From assembly GCA_032209605.1 (NCBI GenBank), contig JASFXZ010000001.1, positions 15,146,256 through 15,210,255 of the forward strand: a stretch of 64,000 bases of DNA, written 5' to 3'. Source of the stretch: Mactromeris polynyma. Its lineage: Eukaryota > Mollusca > Bivalvia > Venerida > Mactridae. Under the pieces are notes generated by a model. It was not told the origin of the DNA and did not search any database. It worked only from the letters and a program-made list of their open reading frames with translations. The position numbers and the translations under genes are program-made. This document shows positions 24,643-36,325 of this stretch, piece by piece (position 1 is the stretch's first letter; every line of letters begins with the position of its first letter).

Positions 24643-25143
24643 CTATTCAGAAATTATTACTATACAGTTTGCTTTGTGTTTTAGAATTGGCTTTGGTACA
24701 ATTTCTGTGAGTTTCTCAGAACACTGATCGTCAAAACAGAGTTCAGATGAATCACTTTCTTCGAAGAAAGTTGTTAATGGCTTTTCCCACACCTCATCCG
24801 CCCAATGAACCCTGTGTCCGAATTCACGTGTCCGTCCGTGATATTGTTCACATTTACAAAATGCCATTACCGCTTGACATGTTTCACATCGTCTTGACAC
24901 AGAATGGTCCCGATCACATTTGCCTTTGTTCATTTGTTTAGACTTATAGCGATTAAATTCTGACTTACTAATCTTAGTGTCGACTTCGGTGACGTAATCT
25001 TCCAGTACGGACCGGAACAAATCCGACCCACCCCCACTCACCAGCAAACACCTACTTCCGTGAGAACTGCTCAAAATGCTGTCGCCACTACTTCCGCTAA
25101 GGTCGTCATCCGACAATTTCGCGCGGAGCATTATGTCGCTCAT
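24643..25143 (-). CDS. small conserved-motif protein, paralogue 2 (166 aa, unknown function)
   Basis: Paralogue of the 152-aa gene at 3240-3698, same strand, also intronless. Shared blocks in order: GGGSDLFRSVLEDY (residues 37-50), C86-x2-C89-x6-C96-x-C98, HRVHWADEVWEKPL (110-123), and a C-terminal PKPILKHKANC then IVIISE. Acidic/Ser stretches separate the blocks. The N-terminus (residues 1-36) is Ser/Asp-rich and not conserved. RVxW followed by an acidic residue fits a PP1-docking-like motif, and the Cys spacing could bind a metal; both are inference. No signal peptide or transmembrane segment. The first in-frame ATG is used; the conserved block starts 36 residues later. A TATA-like box lies about 215 bp upstream. 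A 55-bp satellite and several MITEs separate the paralogues. Confidence 0.87.
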   Translation of the reverse strand: MSDIMLRAKLSDDDLSGSSGDSILSSSHGSRCLLVSGGGSDLFRSVLEDYVTEVDTKISKSEFNRYKSKQMNKGKCDRDHSVSRRCETCQAVMAFCKCEQYHGRTREFGHRVHWADEVWEKPLTTFFEESDSSELCFDDQCSEKLTEIVPKPILKHKANCIVIISE

Positions 25144-25354
25144 ATTATCCTCTGTTCTTTGTTACTATTTTGACATCCACTTATCAACACATTTAAGTTA
25201 TACCTTGTCCTATTTCAGATGACACATTGTCGATGTTGTTGACATCAGAAAGCCACCACAATGTTTTTAAGGTACTCCGAGAAACGTCAACAATTCCTGT
25301 GTACTTTTAGATATCTCTCTGAAATCCGATCAATCGATTCTTCTTTTCAACTCT

Positions 25355-25362
25355 ATTTTATA
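25355..25362 (-). promoter_or_regulatory. TATA-like box for the 166-aa gene
   Basis: The minus strand reads TATAAAAT about 215 bp upstream of the ATG at 25143, leaving room for a 5' leader of roughly 185 nt. It is the best TATA candidate between the gene and 25500. Confidence 0.4.
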
Positions 25363-26687
25363 ACGTAAGACCTTTATCTTCACATTTATGTGAACAGTAG
25401 TCCATATAGCTAGAAACTGAGCAATTTTCAGGTCGAACTATTCTTGTGATTTACAAAGTACAATTATAGATAATCGATATTCTTCCATATTCCTATTTTA
25501 AGTAAACAAAAAAGTTTCAAACACTAATTGAGTTTGAATGATCAATTTCCTTTCGTGGATTTCCGACAACAAGATTGGGCGGCTGGTACCCCTGGTAGTT
25601 ACCGAGTTAGAAAACAGAGCAAACACTTGAACATTCAAACCAACGGCTCATCATTCGTGAACAAATATATCGTCTTATATTAAAACAAAACTTATCGCCG
25701 ACTTGATAGTAAGGTTAACAGTTTGATTCGATTCCTTCAGTCGTTCGTTTCACGATCTAATTACACAGTTCACTGAGAGTATATGGAGAACATAGTAATG
25801 TTTCACACGTTTATGAGCACTTCCTCTCAGGTTTCGTCACAATTGTCAAGTCGAATAAATAAAATGTCTGATTTGTTCACATGTACAATCAATTATACTA
25901 ATGTTCATTGTCAATCACAGTCGAAACTGCTCGATCGTTGTCGTTTAAATCCTTTTCTCATTCAACATGAAATTTATTAATACTTAATATAGAGTTAGTG
26001 TCTTCGTTTTACACACTTTAAAATACAAAACTACTGATTTAATTATCAACTTAATACGCGTACTATTCACGTCCTGTTGTTAAATCTTTTATTCACAAAA
26101 CTGTTTTCTTTTAACGGCGCTTAGATCAAAACAATTTGTCCTTGAGATTACTGGTTTTTGAAGGGGGTTAGTAACAATCAGTGGAGTTTTTTATCTCCGC
26201 AAGCTGTGTTTACATTTGGATCGAAGTCGGTGAATATAAATAATTTCTGGTTAATAGCCAACATCGTTTATTGTATAATTTGAATGTACACGGTATGTTA
26301 ATCCATGCAATATCTATTGTTATTACACAAGGGATTTTGATTTATTGTTTACAATAATGAAATGCATGTACATATAGTCATTGAATTGTTTCATATATGA
26401 ATGTAAAACCAATCCATTACTTATTCTAATCTATAAAATCGGACGTGCATTCTGTATTGCCCTTCATTATATCGGTTATTCAAAGGCATCTTGTGAAAAA
26501 AATGACCTACTTGATTTTTGTTTTAAAACCACAACGTTATTCATTATTTGTAGAAAAGTATTTAAAGCGACACGTATTGACTTGTTCGTTTGTAGCCAAC
26601 CGACCAACAATATAACTGGTGGCTCAGAATGTCGGGCTTTCTGTATTCCCTCCTAATATACGGATAAATGAACACTGATACACAATA
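25363..26687. other. upstream flank of the 166-aa gene, non-coding
   Basis: AT-rich. ORFs of 65 and 91 codons on the plus strand (25783-25980, 26381-26656) show no domain. No exon recognised. Confidence 0.4.
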
Positions 26688-26849
26688 TACAGTAAAACCT
26701 CACCAAACGACCACCTCAATAATAAGACCACGTCAAAATTCATTTTCACTGTTTTGCTCTTTATTCAACCTCAATATTAAGACCACCCCAATAAGAAGAC
26801 CAGTTTTCAAGGGTCCCAAATGTGATCTTACTTTTAAGGTTTTACAGTA
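26688..26849. mobile_element. TACAGTAAAACC-family MITE, inverted orientation
   Basis: 162 bp from TACAGTAAAACCTCACC to GGTTTTACAGTA. The interior reads in reverse relative to 4707-4870 ('cactgttttgctctttattcaacctc', 'ttttcaagggtccc'). The 60-codon ORF over it is element sequence. Confidence 0.85.
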
Positions 26850-27328
26850 ATCGAAATGTATTGATAGTTGAATTCTGGGTCATTTTTGCAGGTCGGCCGA
26901 AGTACCATCAGCAACCATTTCATAAAGGCTGGCCTTGGCCCCTTTTTCAGTACAATGGCTACTGTGGTGTGTCAAACCCTTTTTAAAAGTTTCACTATTT
27001 GTGTTCCGCAGTCTTAACATTTAGCTGGTAATGTTGTTATCTGGGAAATCTACAATGATTAATTTTATGATTTAAAACAAGTCAACAAAAACAGAACAAA
27101 AACATACGAATTGAACGATAGGGAAATCAAGAAGAGGACAGATGGATAAAAAAGATAATTGAACAATGCAATCGAATTTTAAAATTAGACTCAAAACTGA
27201 AGCAGCTGATTGGCGGTTTCTGAGATTTCCGTTATATATTGACCAATGACAAGGCTGCAGTCATAGAAGGATCTCAAAATTCAGGTGTATTACCGCAAGT
27301 TAAGTTTCATGCCTGTGATATAGCTATA
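26850..27328. other. non-coding between two MITEs
   Basis: A-rich stretch (27060-27190) and nothing else recognised. Confidence 0.4.
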
Positions 27329-27434
27329 TACAGTAAAAACCCAATAATAAGACCACCATTGGGACCCTTGAAATCTGGTCTTTATATTGAGGTGGTCTTA
27401 TAATTGAGGTGGGCTATAAGTAGGTTTTACTGTA
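27329..27434. mobile_element. short TACAGTAAAACC-family MITE (106 bp)
   Basis: TACAGTAAAAACCCAATAAT ... GGTTTTACTGTA, with 'accattgggacccttgaaa' and 'gaggtggtctta' inside. It lacks the 'gaataaagagca' segment of the long form, so it is an internal-deletion derivative. Confidence 0.85.
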
Positions 27435-28406
27435 CAAGGATTATACAAGAGTTCACGAGCATACAACTGTTAACCAAATTGTATACTTCATACACACAAG
27501 GGAATATGAATTTATAGTTATTATATATGAATTAAAAGACATGTTGCCTGTCTGTGAAAAAAGAGCGGTCTTCATTGGGCTATATAACAGTCAGACTATA
27601 ACAGACCGTACTGGACCGGAACAGAGCAGAGCTGAACAGACAGGAAAATAATACAATAATATTAAACTCGTACAACTAGTCGAGGTATACAAAGTGAACT
27701 GAGGAAAACTCAAAATGTTCTGATATCATATCTAATTTCTTGAGGAATTGCTTTCAAACACGTAAGCCTCTTAAGCTAAGATATTTGTCAAGACCTGATA
27801 TAGTTCAATTTACTAAATATTGTTTACTAAGTATCGCTTTAAGAAGATTGCCTTACACGTATACGTAAAAAACATACATAGCTTTTGACGGGAGATATTT
27901 CACACCACAAGATCACTGTCAATTGTTCAAAAAGCAAATACAATTCGATGTGTATCGGAAATCGATATGTTGAAGGTCAGAAATGATAAACAATCTTACA
28001 CACAAATGTATGCCTTTAAAGCAGCTTGTATTTCAACTATTTATGAACATTGACCTTTGGAAATATGTAAGGTGATATAATATTAATGGATATTTTAAAA
28101 TTCAATACTAAATCGCATACATTAGTGTATTTCACACACGCCTCACTTGCAGCGTAGTAAATGGTTTTATTGATTAATATGACGATAGTGCCATGCTAAA
28201 TAAATTGTTTGTTTGCGGTGACTCGAAATTGACAACCAATCACATATTGTATTTGGCTTATCCATGCAGATTGTTCATGCCATGTCCCCATTAAAACAAT
28301 CGTATCCAGAACAATCCTATAGAAACAATGGACCACCCGACCCATCACGCATATTATTCATCGGGTTACCGCCAACTAATATTTTATCTCGTTTGGCCTA
28401 GACACG
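27435..28406. other. non-coding, nothing recognised
   Basis: AT-rich; a short 'acagaccg/accggaacagagcagagctgaacagac' low-complexity patch near 27600-27650. Confidence 0.35.
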
Positions 28407-28496
28407 TACAGTAAAACCTCAATAATAAGACCACCCTTTGTACTTCTGAAAGCTGAGGTGGTCTTAATATTGAGATTGAATAAAGAGTGGAACAGT
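28407..28496. mobile_element. left half of a TACAGTAAAACC-family MITE
   Basis: TACAGTAAAACCTCAATAAT through 'gaataaagagtggaacagt'. The right terminal repeat is missing. Confidence 0.75.
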
Positions 28497-28882
28497 ATTA
28501 TTGATGTTTACTCAAAAATTGACTGTATCGCTGTTTAAACTATATTGCATCCTATATTCCGTATTGTGGCCTGATTTCTGTAATTTAATAATGCCTTAAT
28601 CAAATTATGTGTACAATTTTGTCAAACGCAGTTTAATACACAGACGCTTTATAACGGAACCAATCTTTGAATAGATTTCTAAATATTTGAATCATATGCG
28701 CTCGGAATCACCGTCGATTTCCGGTCTTATTTTCGCCTTTTTATCATATATAGGTTACATGAAAATGACCTAAGTTATTGTCCATCTTGAACTTCGCAAA
28801 ATACGACGCATATCCGGCATACTATGCAGTAATATAGGTAATTTTATTTCAGCGTTCATGATCTGAATAGTTTTTGTCGTTA
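28497..28882. other. non-coding, nothing recognised
   Basis: Unique-looking sequence leading into the 41-bp array. Confidence 0.35.
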
Positions 28883-29459
28883 AGGTAAGGCCATACCAAT
28901 ATGGATCTATGTTTAGCATCCTCAGGTAAGGCCATACCAATATGGATCTATGTTTAGCATCCTCAGGTAAGGCCATACCAATATGGATCTATGTTTAGCA
29001 TCCTCAGGTAAGGCCATACCAATATGGATCTATGTTTAGCATCCTCAGGTAAGGCCATACCAATATGGATCTATGTTTAGCATCCTCAGGTAAGGCCATA
29101 CCAATATGGATCTATGTTTAGCATCCTCAGGTAAGGCCATACCAATATGGATCTATGTTTAGCATCCTCAGGTAAGGCCATACCAATATGGATCTATGTT
29201 TAGCATCCTCAGGTAAGGCCATACCAATATGGATCTATGTTTAGCATCCTCAGGTAAGGCCATACCAATATGGATCTATGTTTAGCATCCTCAGGTAAGG
29301 CCATACCAATATGGATCTATGTTTAGCATCCTCAGGTAAGGCCATACCAATATGGATCTATGTTTAGCATCCTCAGGTAAGGCCATACCAATATGGATCT
29401 ATGTTTAGCATCCTCAGGTAAGGTCATACCAATATGGATCTATGTTTAGCATTCTCAGG
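28883..29459. repeat. 41-bp satellite, 14 near-identical copies
   Basis: Unit AGGTAAGGCCATACCAATAT plus 21 bp. Units at 28883 and 28924 set the 41-bp period. Only the last copy shows changes (ggtcatacc, cattctc), so the array is recent or strongly homogenised. The unit contains the imperfect palindrome CCATACCAATATGG. Confidence 0.97.
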
Positions 29460-29605
29460 CGGGTATGTTTTCGGCAGTCTGATCGGAAGAAAACCAAATC
29501 TGAAAATGTCAATAATACCCGGTAACGATGTTCAAACATAACGACATGTTCCTGCTTATTCTTGAGGTATGAAGACATTCTGTACATTCATACATACATT
29601 TTTCG

Positions 29606-29885
29606 GCGCAGCCACACTGACTTGGTTTTGCTATTTGCATATCAGTATTGTGTAAACCAATCAAATCTTACGTTAGCCACCAAGGCAATTTCTCTTCAAC
29701 CGAACAACGTTTGTTACCTTAACGCGGATTGGTTAACATTTTGATAAGGGGTACGTTACCGTACCGAAATCCATTTTGGATCACGAGTGACCAGCAATCG
29801 TAACACAATGGCATTTTATGTTACACAACAAATCCTTACCTTCAAATTGCGCCGACCATCTCGTATCATCAAGATATTTCTTGTT
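29606..29885. repeat. dispersed repeat, copy 1 (matches 43838-44141)
   Basis: About 280 bp collinear with 43838-44141: shared phrases include 'ggttttgctatttgcatatcagt', 'gtgtaaaccaatcaaatcttacgtta', 'ccaccaaggcaatttctctt', 'aaatccattttggat' and 'aaattgcgccgaccatc'. This copy lacks the terminal inverted repeats seen around copy 2. Confidence 0.9.
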
Positions 29886-30747
29886 ATCAGTACATTTCAT
29901 TTTCTCTACACTTATTTATTTTACAATGAATGTCAACCAAGCTCCTACAACTTTAATCACCTACGATAATTGATTCCTGGGTTAGCCGCACTCGCGACAA
30001 ATACGGAATTGTAATGACCACAGACACCGGGGCGGGAATCGGATCCACGACATATGATTGCGAGGTAGAATGTTATACTATACTTAACGCCATTAAGAAA
30101 GCAACTTTTATATGTGGTGTAATGTTGTATACCAGCAGTCTAAAGCGGGTCACTGTATGTTATGAGTTAATTCTTGTTCACAGTGTAATTTCATTTTATT
30201 GATTCCTTTTAGGAAATTGTGTTTGAAAAGTAAGATGTATATTTCTTTGTTATTTCATTTTACTTAAAAATGCTTTGCTGAAAAAGTAATTTTATTGCTG
30301 TGGTTAATTATACTTTGCAATGCAAATCTTTTTTATCAGTAAGAACATTTACGATGATGTTTATGCGTTCATGTGACAATATTGACGCAAATCATTTTAA
30401 ACCACTATTACAAGTATTATTCTATATCAGTTGGTTAACCATTCAAACATTCGTGACTGTAAATAATAGGCCACTTGATATCAACAATGCCAATATACAA
30501 TACATGTATTTAGAATTAAGGAACCTATTAATAGATATATGGGCACACTGTATGTTATATTATATCGTAATCGGCGATTAAATTAGTGCGTTGCTGACGT
30601 AATATAAATATTATTTCAACAAGTTTTATGTCTTCCATGATATAAGCGACCACACATTAGCAGCAGCGACAAAGCAGGTAACACAGAGAAGCATGTGCAC
30701 CGAGGTGGTAATTAAGTAGACTTGTAGCCACCCATTATGTCTTAATG
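29886..30747. other. non-coding, nothing recognised
   Basis: AT-rich; a 93-codon plus-strand ORF at 30300-30581 has no domain or splice support. Confidence 0.35.
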
Positions 30748-31040
30748 TAGCGGATCCGTGGTCCAGTGGTAACGCGCTGGAATAGTAATCCAGGGGTCAC
30801 AGGTTCGATCCCCCGCTTCACCACTGACAGTACTCACAGACTTTCGGATAGAGACTAAAACCGACGTCCCGTGTACAATGCTTTACATCGGGCACGTAAA
30901 AGAACCAGGCGTGCTTCTGGAACTGGGGCACCTCCTGTATCATGCACTATCCTCCAAAAATCTAAAATGACTAACATTCTTCCGGAGGCGTCGCCCATAT
31001 GGGAAACCGATGGCGACGATAAATAAACGAAATACAAAAC
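30748..31040 (+). mobile_element. tRNA-derived SINE, family shared with 12735-13060
   Basis: Head TAGCGGATCCGTGGTCCAGTGG (A box TGGTCCAGTGG at about 30759) and a perfect B box GGTTCGATCCC (about 30803), ending in CACCA-like sequence. The body carries 'atgctttacatcgggcacgtaaaagaacc', 'gtgcttctggaactggg' and 'tcctccaaaaatctaaaa', and the end is 'ggcgacgataaataaa'. This is the better-preserved of two copies. Similar short elements are widespread in molluscs; the exact family name is not certain. Confidence 0.9.
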
Positions 31041-32249
31041 CAGAAAACAACACATATTTGGTTCATGTGCATGTACATATATACTACCAATTAGAATAAT
31101 AATTAGCTGCATTACTTCTCATAATATTTATTTATTTATTGTGTCGTCATATCGTATTGAAGAAGACCCATATTATGAGGCACCTGTTGTAAACGTCTAT
31201 ATATATATGTGTATGTGTGTGTATGTATTGTATACATGTATTCACATGGTCCTATGGCCTACTGAAATTGAAAATAAAACTTCTTCTTTAAATCAGTCAG
31301 TCAACAGAATTTCAAACCAGCGTTCTTTTAGGCTTAACAATATGTATTTCTATATTTTATTCTATGTTGTTTCTCCGAAGGCCGAGTAGTTAATACGCTT
31401 TATACATGTATATTGATTCACATTCTATGTAAAATCGTAATGTGTAACCTTCTCTTAATAAATAATTTATTATAACATGGTCATTTTCAAGACCACACTA
31501 CAATCCTCGTTCAGAAATTGATTTTTGACAGCAATCACTAGTACAATGTATAACGAAGGAACGTATGTGTTTTTCTTATACAATGTACCCATAATACCCA
31601 ATATTGCCTTAGCGACTTTGTTCAATGGCACGAAATGACAGCATTTCATCTAGAGGACCAAACCTGAATCCCGATGGTTGATGGCATAGCATCTTTGATG
31701 CCAAGTACACGGTAGGGAATTCAATCAATCAAGTATTACTCCAGCGTCTCTACAACGAAATCAGAAACAATAAAGAACGCAAGAACCTGAAAACAACTTT
31801 GACATTTAAAGCGTATTCAGATTAACACCATCTGTGTATGTTAAGTGTTAGTCCAATCATATGACTTCCAAAAATCTGTTTCGGACCTTTCGAACATCGG
31901 TCACAGTGCATATATTGCCAAACTAATATACGTCCGGTGTTCGGAATATACCATCTTGAATGCCATTTGATAGCAAATACGTGGGCACTTTAATAGCGCC
32001 AGGAGTGTACTAAAAGAAATACGGAAATGTTGTACAGTGTTTAAAGAAAATTATGATAAATTAAGCCGGATCGAACAAGTTTTATACCCTCTCAAGCAGT
32101 ATAATGGCAACTCGTTGAAGTATTCTTACAGTGAAAATGCGTTATAACCGATGTTAGCATCTTGGAAGGCATCAACAAAGAGGACATGAATTAACTTAAT
32201 TCTACAGACTTCGTAAGTGAGACAAAATGGATGTTAAATCTCAATAGGT
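31041..32249. other. non-coding with a TG/TA microsatellite
   Basis: A (TA)n(TG)n-type tract lies at about 31198-31235. The rest is AT-rich without recognisable genes. Confidence 0.45.
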
Positions 32250-32540
32250 AGTTCCCTAATCTACAATATTTACCTGCCTTGTTCTTAATCATCAGCCATT
32301 TTGATAGGCAAAGCTAATACGCCCTTATAGGAGTAATTTCCAAATACATGTATGTGAAAACTGAGAAAATATCAAGAGAATTTGCATGTGACAACCACCT
32401 TTTCTTCAACTTACTGAGCCAACCGCCATCATGAGCATAATGTTATTTTTATATCTGATTAGTTTATCATCGTTTACATCATATTCCCTATTAAAATTTG
32501 CCTATCAATAGGGAGGTAAATATTGTAAAAGTTGGAACTT
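32250..32540. mobile_element. inverted-repeat element, about 290 bp
   Basis: Left end TAGTTCCCTAATCTACAATATTTACC. The right end, reverse complemented, reads AAGTTCCAACTTTTACAATATTTACC: about 30-bp imperfect terminal inverted repeats. No clear target duplication; non-coding interior. Likely a MITE or foldback element. Confidence 0.6.
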
Positions 32541-32679
32541 TCTATATGAGACCTTCGAGCACTAAGCGGGTAACCACATGATGCTGATCACGATCGTATA
32601 GTCTGACCTGACAATGTTCTTGCATACAATGAACAGTCTGGACATGTTCCAAACTGCTATGGCTGGAAAATGATTCAAA

Positions 32680-32945
32680 GAGAGAGAATGAGTTGTTATA
32701 GGGAACGCCAAATACAAAACACAGTGCCGCCCCACACAGACATCCGGTAAAACAACAATCCGTAAAACCTAAGACACTTGAGGAGGTTCAAGGGTTCATA
32801 CGTAAGGGAAACAGAGGCGCAAGGAATGGCCTGGCCGATCATAAGGAATAACTAGGAGAATCAAAGAGGGCAAACAGTGAAGGAGGGGGATTAATGGATG
32901 GATAAGACCACAGGACAAGTTAAGACAGCTGGCAACAATAAGCCG
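32680..32945 (-). repeat. dispersed repeat, unexpanded copy (matches 37440-38462)
   Basis: Reverse complement aligns with 37440-37690 and 38430-38462: 'tccatccattaat', 'cactgtttgccctctttgattctc', 'cggccaggccattcctt', 'ggattgttgttttaccgga', 'gtctgtgtggggcggcactgt', 'gcgttccctataac', 'tctctctttga'. It carries one copy of the segment that is tandemly amplified in the other location. Confidence 0.85.
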
Positions 32946-33519
32946 AAATAAGTCGAATCCCTGTGAACTATGATGGTCATTTAGATGACATTTCGGTCAA
33001 CGCTGGATAGTTTCCAGACATCCAACAGACATTAATGTACCATACATACTCTGAAGAACCACTTTAAATGATAAACCAAACCCATTCGCAGTAAAATGTA
33101 CCAAATAGTGTGGACAAAATAAATTCACGTGTGTATGTAAAAACGTGATCAAAGTCGGCCAATATGTGTCATAAATTCATTTATATTGAGTAGAACGGTC
33201 CGTTATTTTTATCAATTGTTAATTACCTTAATAACGCCCACTACTTTGACTATTATGACCAAATTTACCGTATAAATTAGAACTTTTCAAGTACTTTTAT
33301 GTGAGTGACCTGGTCAGAGCAAAGATAGTATGGTCATTGATTCATCAATAATGATACCCGATAGAACCGGTATCTAAGTTGACCCTATTCTCCAATAAAC
33401 ACTGAATCTTCAAAGCGGACACAAACACCGATAGCGTCAGCCATATTTTTATCTCCTTCTCTTGTGACGTCATCATTATTTAATTATGTATCATCCCCTG
33501 CCTCGCAGAAAGTCGTTCA
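32946..33519. other. non-coding, nothing recognised
   Basis: Unique-looking flank of the 34-bp array. Confidence 0.35.
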
Positions 33520-34850
33520 AAAGCAAAGGTCAGTGAATAGTTGTGCTCGAGAGAAAGCAACGGTCAGTGAATTGTTGTGCTCGAGAGCAAGCAAAGGTCA
33601 GTGAATTGTTGTGCTCGAGAGAAAGCAAAGGTCAGTGAATTGTTGTGCTCGAGAGAAAGCAAAGGTCAGTGAATTGTTGTGCACGAGAGAAAGCAAAGGT
33701 CAGTGAATTGTTGTGCTCGAGAGAAAGCAAAGGTCAGTGAATTGTTGTGCTCGAGAGAAAGAAAAGGTCAGTGAATTGTTGTGCTCGAGAGAAAGCAAAA
33801 GTCAGTGAATTGTTTTGCTCGAGAGAAAGTAAAGGTCAGTGAATTGTTGTGCTCGAGAGAAAGCAAAGGTCAGTGAATTGTTGTGCTCGAGAGAGAGCAA
33901 AGGTCAGTGAATTGTTGTGCTCGAGAGAAAGTAAAGGTCAGTGAATTGTTGTGCTCGAGAGAAAGCAAAGGTCCGTGAATTGTTGTGCTCGAGAGAAAGC
34001 AAAGGTCGGTGAATTGTTGTGCTCGAGAGAAAGCAAAGGTCAGTGAATTGTTGTGCTCGAGAGAAAGAAAAGGTCAGTGAATTGTTGTGCTCGAGAGAAA
34101 GCAAAGGTCAGTGAATAGTTGTGCTCGAGAGAAAGCAAAGGTCAGTGAATTGTTGTGCTCGAAAGTAAGCAAAGGTCAGTAAATTGTTGTGCTCGAGAGA
34201 AAGCAAAGGTCAGTGAATTGTTGTGCTCGAGAGAAAGCAAAGGTCAGTGAATAGTTGTGCTCGAGAGAAAGCAAAGGTCAGTAAATTGTTGTGCTCGAGA
34301 GAAAGCAAAGGTCAGTGAATTGTTGTGCTCGAGAGAAAGCAAAGGTCAGTGAATAGTTGTGCTCGAGAGAAAGCAAAGGTCAGTGAATTGTTGTGCTCGA
34401 GAGAAAGCAAAGGTCAGTGAATAGTTGTGCTCGAGAAAAAGCAAAGGTCAGTGAATAGTTGTGCTCGAGAGAAAGCAAAGGTCAGTGAATACTTGTGCTC
34501 GAGAGAAAGCAAAGGTCAGTGAATAGTTGTGCTCGAGAGAAAGCAAAGGTCAGTGAATAGTTGTGCTCGAGAGAAAGCAAAGGTCAGTGAATTGTTGTGC
34601 TCGAGAGAAAGCAAAGGTCAGTGAATTGTTGTGCTCGAGAGAAAGCAAAGGTCAGTGAATAGTTGTGCTCGAGAAAAAGCAAAGGTCAGTGAATAGTTGT
34701 GCTCGAGAGAAAGCAAAGGTCAGTGAATAGTTGTGCTCGAGGGAAAGCAAAGGTCAGTGAATAGTTGTGCTCGAGAGAAAGCAAAGGTCAGTGAATAGTT
34801 GTGCTCGAGAGAAAGCAAAGGTCAGTGAATTATTGTGCTCGAGAGAAAAA
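33520..34850. repeat. 34-bp satellite (CTCGAG-containing), about 39 copies
   Basis: Unit GCAAAGGTCAGTGAATTGTT plus GTGCTCGAGAGAAA. Two sub-variants, 'gaattgttg' and 'gaatagttg', are intermixed; the first dominates the left half and the second the right. Each unit has a CTCGAG palindrome. The 66-codon minus-strand ORF inside is repeat sequence. Confidence 0.97.
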
Positions 34851-35095
34851 AATAAGAGAGAGTTTCTGCCATGAACGATATGTTTTTCGTTCATTTTAGA
34901 GCTATGTCTGAGGTATCACATCGTAGTTTCGTAATCACTTTCAAACCGCAAGCATCTGATTTGTTGTTTTAAACTCATTAAAAAAATAACCAATGACAAA
35001 CTGAATTTTTTTTTTAGACGGTGATTTACAAACTCTTTCTCATAACATTCGTCTCAAATTGAACTCATTCGCCATATTAAAAATACAATATGATG
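34851..35095. other. non-coding spacer
   Basis: Short AT-rich stretch between the 34-bp array and a MITE. Confidence 0.35.
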
Positions 35096-35236
35096 TACAG
35101 TAAAACCACACGTAAAGACCTCCTCAAAATTAAGACCTCCTCAAAATTAATAACACAATTTTAAGACCACCTCAATAAGAAGACCAGTGTTCTAGGTCAC
35201 AAGGATGGTCTTATTATTCAAGTTTCGCGGTTTATA
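35096..35236. mobile_element. degenerate TACAGTAAAACC-family MITE
   Basis: Starts TACAGTAAAACCACACGTAAAG. The phrase 'cctcaaaattaagac' is already duplicated inside, and the right end is decayed (gcggtttata). Confidence 0.7.
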
Positions 35237-36325
35237 CATTACTACGGCCCCGAAGAATGGTTGTGAGGAAATGTTCGTTTACGAGTATAAGCTTACACTC
35301 GGCTAGAGTTATGGGAATGCTGATAGAAACACTTTCTCAGAGAGTACTTGATAATTTAAGAACAATTAAATTTGTAAATAGTTTATTTAAATGTCTTAAA
35401 GTAGTCCATATTGTTTCCAAAATTTATGTATGGTTTCACTACTGTCATCAAAGAATTTTTCGAAATACATTTGCTTAGTGCTTCAAATTTCGAATGATGT
35501 CACAAAAATGTTATAAATTGTTTGAAACACTACTATGAGAAAACGTTTGTATAAATACCAGTATGGCTTGTCATTACTTTGTATAAATGAAATCTTTGCT
35601 CTAGTTTAACTGTCCTTTTTTGATAAATTACGCGCAGAAAAGTAGTCTATAAATCAATGCATTATCTATAAGACAAACTAATTTTTACTGTCACTCATGT
35701 CCACTAGTATATGTTTTATTGTTCTCATATATGGACAAACGTTCATGAAATGTCAGACGAGTGATAAATCTCGGACAAAATAAAATAAAATTGCAGCAAT
35801 AACTTCAAACCCATTGAAGAAATCACGAGCCAGTCTACAATTAGTGACAACCTAGTGACAGATGACGCTAAAAGAACGTGTTCATTTCCGGACACATCTG
35901 TTCCATGACATCAACCGTGGGTTTTAGTATCAACCATCATTGTCTGTCTAACCAGTCCAATGTGTTTTACTTATTTATTCTTTCCGTCGTGAACAAACGA
36001 TTCATTGTTGCAAAATATATCGAGTAGATAACGGCTTGTATTTCAGTCTTATATTAAAAGCGTAATTAATCGATGAATACGCGGGCTATTCACGTATATA
36101 TAACTCGACTTCAAGGCGTTGGCTGTGTTCTTCAGCTCATATTCAAAAAGTTGAATGACTCTATTAATAATACCCTGTTTTCATGTTGCATGTATTCAAT
36201 AACAGTTTCAACATAACGTAACTTCGATTTTCTAGTTAATCAATTTTCAGTTTCACATATTGGCACGTTTTTCATTGTATAACTTTGTCTGTCAGTGAAT
36301 CATGCAGGGACGTATGCTTATCAGG
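35237..36325. other. non-coding, nothing recognised
   Basis: A 73-codon ORF at 35257-35478 has no support. AT-rich. Confidence 0.35.

Noticed and set aside
24747..24941. 64-codon plus-strand ORF downstream of the CACGTG/TATA cluster
   Set aside because: Shadow of the well-supported minus-strand paralogue; no independent support.
28883..34850. CRISPR-like arrays (34-41 bp direct repeats)
   Set aside because: Repeats are head-to-tail with no unique spacers, in a eukaryotic context; ordinary satellites.
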